A stretch of DNA of 64,000 bases from Aurifilum marmelostoma. Its lineage: Eukaryota > Ascomycota > Sordariomycetes > Diaporthales > Cryphonectriaceae. Position numbers and translations under genes: made by a program. The notes under the pieces were generated by a model that was not told the DNA's origin, made no database searches, and saw only the letters and a program-made list of their open reading frames with translations. Of the stretch, positions 47,875 to 57,882 are shown piece after piece. Location: contig JAMXSV010000003.1 in NCBI GenBank assembly GCA_027559495.1, positions 744,001 to 808,000 on the forward strand, given 5' to 3'. Position 1 is the stretch's first letter. Each line of letters starts with the position of its first letter.

Positions 47875-50524
47875 ATGAATGGCGATATTAGCCTGTCCAA
47901 GGCCCTAGGCGGTCTGCGGATTGCCAACCTTTCCAGCGATTCCCTCCCCGAGACCAACGCTCCAGGAGACAAGACGCCCGTCGCCAACGATGTTCCCGAA
48001 GCTGGTCATTCCAGCTCGCAACTCCAAGACGATCCTCGCGATTCATCCTCGACCCCAACACCCCTCGCCCGAACCCCCTTACAAGATCACCACCCCGCCG
48101 ACCCCAGCAGCAGCCATCCTCAGCAAGACAGCACCACCGACACGCAGACCTCCTTTGATGCTGTTGGCTCCTCTAGAGCAGCCAACCTTGCGGACTCCCT
48201 ATTTGACCCTCGACTCCAGCGCCAGCACACCGCACCCCTGGCCCCCGTCAACGACGGCCTGGACCGGCCGCTGCGTACCTCACCGCGACCCGTGTCGGCG
48301 AACCTCTCGATCCCTCTGTCCGCGCCGCAAGATGCAGAGGCCGGCCCAAGCATGTACAATCCCATGCTGAGGCCAGAGTCGTCTCGGTCCTCCAACTTCA
48401 GCGCCCCGTCCAGAAGCAACTCGAGATCGGTGCGGCCCCCTTACGGAGGACCCGTCCCCCAGAGGGTTGCCAGCCAGAGGTCCTACCACCCTGACGGCCG
48501 ACGCGACCTGCCCCCCGTCGCTGCACCTCCGAGAAAGAGTTCTAAGGGACAGGGAGGCGGCTTCGCGAACATGCCCGGTGGCTCGATGGCCCCCCCGCCC
48601 AACAGTAACAACTTTGGTCAGCATATGCCTCCGCCAGGCAACCGCGAGGAGTGGCAGGAAAGGGGTGCCGCCGTGGGCGTGAGACGGGAGGTCGACACTG
48701 AGGGGAGAACCGTGATGCGGTCGATCAAAAAAGGGGTTAAGGACTTCAACTTCGACCGTGTCCTCGGCGAGGGGTCCTACAGCACTGTGTTCCTGGCTAC
48801 TGACCGTACAAACAATAAGGAGTATGCGGTCAAGGTGCTGGAGAAGAAACACATCATCAAGGAGAAGAAGATCAAGTACGTCAACATCGAGAAGAATACC
48901 CTGAACCGCCTGACCGACCACCCGGGCATCGTCCGGCTCTACTACACCTTCCAAGACGAGACATCGCTCTACTATGTTCTGGATCTTTGCAACGGAGGCG
49001 AGCTGCTGGGGGTCTTGAAGCGGACGGGCACCTTCGACGTGGAGTGCACACGGTTCTACGGCGCCCAGATCCTCGACGCGATCGAGTACATGCACGCTAG
49101 GGGTGTCATACATCGTGATCTCAAGCCCGAGAACGTGCTCCTGGACGACAACATGCATGTCAAAATTACGGATTTTGGAACTGCAAAGCTGCTACCAGAC
49201 CCGAGGGACCCAAAGCAGCCATCTGCTGACGATTCATCCGACGACGGACGGGCGGCTTCCTTTGTCGGCACAGCTGAGTACGTCAGCCCTGAGCTCTTGA
49301 CGGATAAGAGCGCTGGTAAGGCCAGCGACATCTGGGCCTACGGCTGCATAATATACCAGCTCCTGGCCGGCCGGCCACCCTTCAAGGCGGGGACAGAGTA
49401 CCTGACCTTCCAGAAGATTGTGGCCCTCGAGTTCGACTTCCCCTCCGGCTTCCCACCTGCTGCCCGTGACCTCGTCGAGCGCTGTCTCGTCCTGGATCCC
49501 GCAAGACGCCTGACTGTTGAGCACATCAAGAACCACGAGTTCTTCGAGGGTCAGAAATTCGGCAAGATACTGTGGAAACAGAGAGCACCCAGGCTCCGGC
49601 CCTATGTGCCCCCAGCCCAGGAGCCCCACATCATCCAGCTGAACGGCGCCTCCAGCTCCTCCCTGCCGTCGTCTCGGGGACTGCCCTCGTCGAGCAATGG
49701 TGCCGCGCGGCCCTCTCGGATCATTACCGAGCTGCCGCCGCCCACGCAGCTGGACATCGAGTGGTCGCCGGTGCTGACCAGGACCAATGAGAGGATCCTG
49801 AAGCTTGGTGATCTGCTGGTCACCTCGTCACCGATACCCAACAGTCCGCACGGGAGGCAGGACCACGACACGCACAAGAAGATCTCGAGAATCTTTGGCG
49901 GTAGTACCCTGAAGAAGAAGCAGAGGCTTGTCATGATCACCTCGAGTGGTCGCGTCGTGCTCGCTCCGGCGGGTGGTGGTGAGAAGAAGGCCAAGACCGA
50001 GATCTCCCTGCTCACTACAGACTGCTCTTGGCGGACCCAGATTGACGTCAAGGGGCAGGTTGTTTGGTGTATCGACTCGGTAAGTCCCATTTGATTTCCT
50101 CATTATTATTTTTTTGTGTCCCTTTCAGAGCAGGCCCTTCTGACCATTTTTCTAGAACGGTACGCACTATCTGTTCGAGCCACCAAAGAGCTCCTCGTCA
50201 CTGAGCGTCGACGCGGGCACAGCAGACGACTGGATCGAGGCCGTCGAGAGGGCCAAGGATCTTGCCATCTCGCAGGATCTCGTGGGTTCCTACAACAGCG
50301 ACAACGGCTTTGGCGACATGTCCTCGTCCATGTCTCCCAGCCCGGCCAGCACGTTCTCGCGCGCCATGCAGTATCCCGAGGGGGGGTTCAGCGTCAATGA
50401 TCGGTCCGGACGGCACCAGCTGAGCAAGAGCCAGGCCAGCCTGGACGACCCTCAGCAGACCAAGAAGAACCACCGGTTCAGCAAGCGACAGTCCAAGAAC
50501 GGCTTGGGCACTGCAGCCTTCTGA
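47875..50524 (+). CDS. PKH1: PDK1-type protein kinase (Pkh/Ksg1 family) with PH domain
   Basis: Exons 47875-50079 and 50156-50524, with a 76-nt intron (GTAAGT, TCTGACC branch, TAG). Product 857 residues. The first 280 or so are disordered Ser/Pro-rich. The kinase domain (about 290-560) has GEGSYSTVFLA, AVKVLEKKHI with the ATP-binding Lys, HRDLKPENVLLDDN, and DFGTAK. Its activation loop SFVGTAEYVSPELL matches the human PDK1 loop whose Ser is autophosphorylated. A PH-like domain follows (about 615-780, from LDIEWSPVLTRTNERILKLG). PDK1/Pkh kinases phosphorylate the activation loop of AGC kinases such as Ypk and PKC, acting at the plasma membrane. The second exon supplies the end of the PH domain (NGTHYLFEPP) and a Ser-rich tail. 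Confidence 0.93.
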
Positions 50525-51530
50525 GCCCTCCCTCCCCTCCCCTTGTCTCTCTCTCTCTCTCACACAGACGCGTGCACTCACTCACATACAAGTTAAATTA
50601 CATGCACATGGATTCATCTTCATCATACAGCACGTCAACAATGCATTTTTCAGCCCGTCCTTTGTCGATATATGGAGGGGTGGTGGTTCAGGCGGGATGG
50701 AACTTGCTGCCCCCCCCCCCCCTTTTTTTTTTTCCTTTTTGCCTCCATTTTCCTTTGTTGCTTTTTTTTTTTAATTTCTCATTTTCTCGGCCTCTCTCCT
50801 TTGGCATTTTCCGGCGTTGGCAGGCGAAATAGGAGAGGCCCTTAGTGCTCTGCTTCGGAAGCCAAACGGGGTTCATTTTTTTTCTTTCGACTCTTCTTCT
50901 TTTCTTCTTGCAGTGAAAAAGGCAGACACCATTCAGTATCGAGTCGGGCCTCCTGATGATGGCCTCCAAGTCGAAAGGGCTACTACTCCATTGGTCTGAG
51001 CAACCCTAGGGAGGTTCAAGAAAGGACCGAGATTTCTTTTGTTTGGGAGGTAACAGTTGGGCCTGGTTCAAGGGCAGGAGCAGGCGCGTCTTATTGTGCT
51101 GTGGGAGGTGCAGCAAATTCTTTAATCGGCATCTGTTGAGCGCGGCGTACAGCTTGACCGGATGAGACAGTTGGTGGCGGCGGCGGTGGTGTCAGGGGGG
51201 GGGTGAGAGAGAGGAAACCATGTGGCTAGAGAAAGCAAGAGAGGCAGAACTGAAGAGAATTGGAAGCTGTATCCTCTTTCGGATCAGTTTAGTCCTCATA
51301 GATCGATCATGATGATAATGATGGTGACTGGAGGGGAACCTCGACGTGACTGCTTGCAGGACTGGAGATGTGTGTGAATGAGGCTGACAGAAGACGACCG
51401 GGGTAACGGTGCAGCCCCTAACATTATGCAGTAAAACGGCAATGCAGTACCGCAAGGCTGGGCGCGTGCACGGACCACAGCCGTACTACTAACAGCAATA
51501 CTATGTAATTACCGCGATACTATGGTAGGT

Positions 51531-51582
<52 letters not shown>

Positions 51583-52423
51583 CCCCTAACCTACACAACG
51601 CGGTCCACTTCCTCTCCCGACTACTGACCAAATCCAATCTACCAACCAACCCCCCCCCCTTCTACTGCCACGTCCACTTTGAGACGCGGTGATCCCAAAA
51701 GCTTTCTCGTCCGCGTACTTACGGCCCACCCCCCGGCGACTCGACTCGACCCAACATCCCCGACTCGGCTTAAACCACGGAGCCCCCTCCCCTCCACCCC
51801 CCCCAGGGAAGACGCTACTAGCTCTCGCCATCCACGGCTTCCTTTCCCCCCCTCCGCCATTCTACTATTACAAGGCCGCTCGAAATCATCCACTCAATCT
51901 TGAAAAGCGGATCCACCAACAACCACCCCCACCCCAGTCCGGTCAAGTCAGTGTATCCAAGTCGAGATGCAGGCACAATATCGGTCGCAGTTCCCACAAA
52001 ATGTGGCCCAGAGGTCGCAGCATGTCCCTGCTCCACGCCGTGGAGGAATCGGTAAGCTTTGCCTTGCGCGCTCCCACCTCAAAGCACAAAGAATAAGCTC
52101 TGTCTTGCCCTGCCTGGACCTTGCGACTGCACAACGGTCCCAACCCGCTCTCTGTCCACCTTGTTACACCTTTGTGGTCCTTTTGTGGTCGCTGGCTGTG
52201 ACGGAGACTAGGCCACACGCCCGGCAGGATCTGAATCTCCTTCTTTGCCCTTTACACACATACATCATTCAGTCGTCTCGTGTGCCCTGCTCGACGCGCC
52301 ACTTGTGCGACGGGCACCAGTATCACGCGCCCCTCCTCCTCTTCTAGGATATATACCTATGACACAGACACAAACGCACACACACACACACATACATATA
52401 TACCACCTCGCCCACACACAGCA
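50525..52423. other. Intergenic with homopolymers
   Basis: No gene. Contains C13 (50710-50722) next to a T run, T runs to about 50780, a T50 run, and from 51600 pyrimidine-rich sequence. CA repeats (52373-52391) and a TATATA stretch lie just before the Snf12 start. Confidence 0.55.
51533..51582. repeat. T50 homopolymer
   Basis: Fifty consecutive T (A50 on the - strand), by far the longest mononucleotide run in the window. Upstream is 'tactatggtaggtag'. No element body or clear target-site duplication was seen beside it. Confidence 0.9.
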
Positions 52424-54147
52424 ATGGTCTCCACACCCACTAACGCCGCTGCCATCCGCGTCAAAACAGGGCCCATGATGACCGCCCAGCCTCAAGGCCA
52501 TCTCCCCGCGGCGCCCATGACCGCCCAGCAGCAGGCCGAGCGGCACCAGCAGCAGGCCGCCGCCCACGAGCGCGCCAAGCTGCGCGCCCGCAAGCCCACC
52601 GACAAGACCATGCCCGACGGCGTCGAGGAGTGCATCGTGAGCGACGGCGTGCAGAGGTACCGCGACCTGAGGGACTTTGAGAGGAGGCTTGATGCCACCA
52701 TCACGCGCAAGAGGCTGGATGTCGTGGACTCGGTGGGCAGGAATGCCAAGGTACGCCAGACACATTTGGTCTCAGCTCGTTGGGTTGACAGAGAGAGAAG
52801 AAGAGAGGTATACCGGTGAGAGGGATGGTAGTGCTGACGCTTGGGCTACGAAAAATATAGCGTTTCAAGACCATGCGCATATGGATCTCAAATACCGCCG
52901 AGGACCAGGTCTGGCAGGCCGGCGAGCTCAACGCGGACAGCTTCGACTTCTCCACAAACAATGAATCCTCCTTCCGCGTCAAGATCGAGGGCCGGCTGCT
53001 GGACTACGATGACGAACTCGACGAGGATGACATCGAGGAGGACGACGAGCAGGAGGAAGGAGAAAAGGTCCCTAAGGAGGAGCCCGCCGAGGGTGGTGCC
53101 GAAGACAAGATGGACACAGATGCGCCGCCCTCCCAGAACAAAGCCAAGGCGGTCGAGGCCACGAAACCCCCACAGCCCCGGTTTTCCCACTTCTTCAAGG
53201 CCATGACGGTCGAGTTTGACCGCAGTAAGATGCGCAACGGCGCCGAGCAGACCGTGGAGTGGAAGAAGCCCGACAGGATAACGAACTCTGCCACCCCGCC
53301 CGTCGCTGCCGACTTTGACGAGCTGGTGTTCAAGCGGAACGGAGACGAGAACATGAACATCATGATCAACCTCTACAGGGACGAGGTGCCGGAGCGCTTC
53401 GAGCTCAGCCCCGAGCTGTCTGACATTGTCGATATGCCTGCTGCCTCGCGTGCCGAGGTCGTCATGGGCCTGTGGGAGTACATCAAGCTCATGGGTCTGC
53501 AAGAAGACGAGGAAAAGAGACATTTCCGGTGCGACGATGCGCTCAAAAAGGTATGTGATACAGGTGACCTAGGACCCTTGTGCGCGCAGACGAGCGCAGC
53601 GAACAGTCAATACTAATGGCCGTCACCACCACACAGGTCGTCCCCAGGGACCCAGGCCTGATCCCAGAGCTGCAGAGCTACATCACCCCCCCACCTGCGG
53701 CCCTTGTCCCCCGTCAAGCTCGCATACACGGTCCGCCTGGACGAGGAGTTCCACAAGAACCCCGAGCCCACCGTCTACGACGTCCTCGTGCCCGTCAGCG
53801 ACCCCCTGCAGCCCCGCCTGGCGCGGTTCCTGCAGCACCCGCAGTACGCCCTGATGCTCCAGCAGGTCAAGGGGCTGGACGACCAGCTCGCCGTCATGAT
53901 CCAGGCCATCGCCGACTCAAAGGCCAAGCACGCCTTCCTCAAGAGCCTGAGCGGCGACCCGGCAAAGTTTGTGCGCAACTGGCTCTCCTCGCAGAAGCGT
54001 GACCTGGAGGTCATTGTGGGCTCGGCGCCGCGCGGCGGCGGCGAGGACGCCACCGGGGACGAGTGGAGGAAGGGCGGGAGGGATAGTGTCTGGGGCACGC
54101 AGAATGCGCGCGAGTCTGTCCAGTATCTGCTCACCCGGCGGCTGTAG
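52424..54147 (+). CDS. SNF12: Snf12/Rsc6-like SWIB-domain chromatin-remodelling subunit
   Basis: Three exons: 52424-52750, 52861-53550, 53637-54147, introns 110 and 86 nt, the second with the branch TACTAAT. Length about 508 residues after one base is dropped. Conserved blocks: TITRKRLDVVDSVGR near the start; MRIWISNTAEDQVWQ; FSHFFKAMTVEFDR; then the SWIB/MDM2 domain spanning the second intron (RFELSPELSDIVD, VMGLWEYIKLMGLQ, FRCDDALKK, then VVPRDPG). The last exon has LSPVKLAYTVRLDEEFH and helices. SWI/SNF and RSC use Snf12/Rsc6 (BAF60 in animals) as a core scaffold subunit. A C7 run at 53686-53692 seems one base too long: before it the text reads ELQSYIT, after it, one frame over, LRPLSPVKLAYTV. 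Without the change the protein would lose its C-terminal third. Confidence 0.88.
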
Positions 54148-54587
54148 AGGACGCTGAATCTCGAGGCACTGGCGAGAGTGGGGAAGAGGTCCTGTTAAAA
54201 TCGACGATGTTGAAGATGCAAGCACTGTGGAGACGTCTCCAATCCAAGAGGGTCGGCGTGATACCTTAGAAGGAGCCCCGGGAGGCTGGAGGTTCAGGTT
54301 AGGCGTCCTGGCTCTTTATATCTTTTATTCGCAGCGGTCGCGAGGGACCTCGTTCTGGAGGCGAGGCAAATGGACATGTATTTGATTTTCTTGGGGGATC
54401 AACTTAATCGGTCGAAGCTCAGTGTATGATTACGCACCTGACATGGCAAAACTTGCAGTCTTTCCACAACCACGTGCGGGTACATCGATGACCTTGGGCA
54501 ATTTCAACCATGGGCCCGAGAATCTGCATGTAAAATGAAGGGGTATCATCTATTCATACTCTGGGCCTCAGTCTGATCTCTCCATCG
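54148..54587. other. Convergent spacer
   Basis: Shared 3' region of SNF12 (+) and the GEN1-like gene (-). Nothing else seen. Confidence 0.55.
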
Positions 54588-57048
54588 CTATTGGTCCTCC
54601 CCCGTCAGATCCACAATCATCACCTCGCTCTCCCTCCACATCCGTGTCCCAGAACCCTTTCTATCTTTATCTCTTCTTCCCCTACCACTGCTGCCTGCCC
54701 GCTTCTCGCGAGCAGACCACTGTCCAGTCGCCTGCTCCGCCTCCAGCATGCGCTGGGCCTCTTCACGGGTGACTTGCACCTCCCTGACGTAGCCGAGACC
54801 TGCGTCGCTGGACCGCTGGACATAGACTGTGGTTGTTGCTTTGGATCTGATTGTGAAAGGGGATGGCGCGGATGGTGGCGGGGAGGAGGGTATACATATA
54901 GGTGCGTTGGAAGGGGTAGGAGGGGCTTTGGCGTTGCCTTTGGCGTGACTTGGCTTGGGCTTGGGCTGATGCTCTGGAGGCGGACGAGGATGCTGGCTTT
55001 CTGCTATCGCCGTCGTCTCTGCTGGTTTCTTGGAACCAAAGGTCCTGATGTCTTCGAGCTCGTCATCCTCCTCGTCTAGGACGACGACCACCGGAGGAGC
55101 CTTCTTCGCCATCCCCTCTGAGAGCTTTCCAAAAGTTTTGATTGATGGCTGCGTGGTGGTTTCTGGGCCCACCTTCTTGGAGCGTGTCAGTTTCGTCCTG
55201 AGCGTGGTCGGACTTTCACTTCTGATGACGGCAACGGCCTTTGGTAGCTGCGTGGGCCTTGGGGCCAGCTCCGGCTCCGTGGCTGCTGGTATTGTCGGGC
55301 CAGCAAGCTTAGTGCTTGTGAAATATTTGTCCAGAGCACCGACCGGCATATCTAAAGTCTTCTTGGTCGCTCGTGATCTTCTCGTAGGTGCCGTGTTCGT
55401 CTTCTTCTTTTCCTTTGCTAACCTCTTTGCCCTCTGTCCGGTCTCCCAGTCCTCGACAGCGAGCGGCACGCCCAGCTTGGCCACAGACTCGGGCACCCAG
55501 ACGAGATCTGGCTGCGTCGGGTCGAAGACCTTCTTGGGCCCGGTCTTGGCCTGGCCTCCTTCCCCTTCCTCGGGCCCTTCTGTCTCGTTGTCGCTGTTGA
55601 GTGCTAGCCCGGAGCGCCCATGCATGCTGGGAGCGATTTCTTCCTCGTCCTCCTCGGCGTCAAGGTCGAGACCAACGATCTCATTCGGAATGTAGGATAT
55701 ACGAAGCTCAGGCGTAGCATCCGTGCTGAAGTGTGCCCGCCTCGTCGAGATAGCCCTGACCAGCTTAGCCTCTGCTGTTTCTCTCTCGTTCGGATCATGA
55801 ATCTCGCGGCTGCCGAGGTTCAGCAGCGCCTGAATCAGAAGGCCTGGTGCCAACACTTTGATGAATTTGATGGCTCCGATCTTGTACGTCCAATCAAAAA
55901 TCTCGCCCGCAAATGCGCGCAGGCCGACCATGTCGACCTCATTCTTGAAAGAAGGGAAATCCTCCTTCAGCCTCTCAACGGTCGCGGCCTGGGAGACCAC
56001 TGGATGGGTATAGTACCGCAGAACCTCCATGTCTGGAAAATCTTCAGGTATCGTGAGGGCCCTGTGCCTGACGCGGAAGAAGCCGCTCTCGTTGGTCCTC
56101 AGCTCGGCCGCCAGCTCCTCCCGCCACCGCCGCAGGGCGTCCGGGTCCGACCTCTTGATGCGACACAGCCGCGCCCCGAACCCGGCTCTGGCCGCCTCAC
56201 AGGCGACCTTGACCCCGCAGCCCGGTACGCCCTCGGGGATGTAGTCACCTCCGCTCATGAGAGCAACTAGCACTAGCGCCTCACGGTCCAGCCCTGTCGC
56301 GCCGCCGTCGCCAAGCGACAGCTCGTCAGCATCGTACACCGAGACGTGGGTAGGCGGCTTCGACCCGGCGGCACTGGTCCCCTCGGCAGACCAGTTCCGC
56401 AGGGTACGCCCACAGCCAAACATGATGGTGTCGACGTCCTCACTCAGCACGGCGTCGACGACGCCCTCGCGCTGCAGGAGGGCGCACTCGGCCTCGGCCT
56501 CACCTGGGGCGTCGTGGATCGCGAAGCCGAAGAGGCGGATCAGGCGCTTGGCCATGGTGGCGGAGACGGTCTCGCCGGGCCCGCGGCGACGGGAATTTTT
56601 GTGGCGCTTGAAGGCGGGCTTGTTGGGGCCATCAAAGACGAAGATGGGGCGAATGGTGAGGGACAGGAGGCGCACGAGACGGTAGAAAAGTGTGCGAATC
56701 GCGGGGTGGGCGCCGCCTGGTTGGTTTGGGGGAAAAGTCAGCCTGCATTATATGCTCAGAGGGCAAGGGAGGGGCAGAGAAGGGTACACACGCACCTCTG
56801 GCGGCTTGGGCCTGAAATGACCATATTGCAAAGTCGATGGCGAGGCGCAGTGGCTGTCCCGTCTCTTCGAGATGCTCTATGGCCAGCTTACAGAGCGAGA
56901 CCCGCTTGCCTGGACCGATCTCCTTGTAGATGCTGTCATAATGAAGAGACAAATTTGGTCAGTTGTGGGCAGATGCCTTTTGGCCGGGCGGGGGGGGGGG
57001 GGCAAAAGTAGGACAACAGCCACACGAAACATACCCTTTGATACCCAT
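54588..57048 (-). CDS. GEN1: GEN1/Yen1-type Holliday junction nuclease (XPG family)
   Basis: Exons 57048-57035, 56932-56796, 56716-54588; introns 102 and 79 nt. Product 759 residues. The first exon is only 14 nt and encodes MGIKG, with the essential N-terminal Gly. XPG-N: GIYKEIGPGKRVSL, DFAIWSFQAQAARGG, and IFVFDGPNKPAFKR with Asp79. XPG-I: APGEAEAECALLQ (Glu123, Glu125) and SEDVDTIMFG (Asp144, Asp146), followed by SGGDYIPEGVPGCG of the helix-hairpin-helix part. These acids hold the two metal ions. The C-terminal 350 residues are disordered, with basic and Pro/Thr-rich parts. GEN1/Yen1 cuts Holliday junctions symmetrically late in the cell cycle. The GEN1 call over FEN1/EXO1 rests on MGIKGIYKE and the AIRTLFYRLVRLLSL stretch. 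No frame break. Confidence 0.92.
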
Positions 57049-57882
57049 ATTGAAATGCTTAGATGGGAAGCAAATTGACGACGGTGCCTGCGTTCATGCC
57101 ATGGCCTCTCGAAGTGATGGGATTTAAGTGGTGTCGACTAGGCATATAACAGGCAAACTTGAGCACTTGGCCGAATGGTCTAGTGGTTGTGAGCTTTGTA
57201 GTATCAAGTTTCGTTTGTCAATGTCGTCAATGAAGGAAGGTACGGCCTATGTTGACATCTTACCCGTTTGGGAGAAGGGGTGCAGGGGGGCCCCGGTCTC
57301 GTTGCCACAGAGACAGCTCCACTCCGACTGTCAGCCTTGTCTCCAGCAAACGCCAATTGCTCACCACCCTTCTTGATCTATGAAATGAGGAACAGTAGAC
57401 ATGAAAAACGGTGGTGAGTAGAGAGTCTTGTTATTCTCATTCTTATTTATCCATTTATTTATTATTTGTCTGGTTTCGTTCCCTTTCTTTCATATTCTCT
57501 CAATTTTATGAATATACAGTGCCGACCAGACAAGGCAGAGACACCCAGGCCCAGCGGTTGTCTACACCATCGCAAACGATGCTTTTTTCTTTGAGCCTGA
57601 CAACGGAGACGCTATACATTATTCAAGAAAATCATATTATTCTATCTCATTCGCCCATTAGAAGCAGTTTTGGTGGTCAGGCTATTGAGAGACCATTCGA
57701 TATATACAGTATTAGGATGGCATCGGCAAGGACTGACCCCAAATAAAGTGGACTCCCTACCCAGTGCTGAAAGGGCAGCTTGTTGTCAGTCATTGCGCCG
57801 CGCAATCTTACTTCTACATTACAATATTGGTACAAGGGAGAATCCCACAAAATCCTCCCAAAAACATCCCAAGCTGGGATGG
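57049..57882. other. Promoter of GEN1 and 3' flank of the regulator
   Basis: AT-rich at 57415-57530. Around 57166-57195 'ggccgaatggtctagtggtt' resembles a tRNA A-box arm, but no B-box or cloverleaf follows. No gene supported. Confidence 0.5.

Noticed and set aside
57163..57215. Possible tRNA gene (A-box-like 'ggtctagtggtt')
   Set aside because: No B-box or acceptor pairing follows, so only a chance or fossil A-box.
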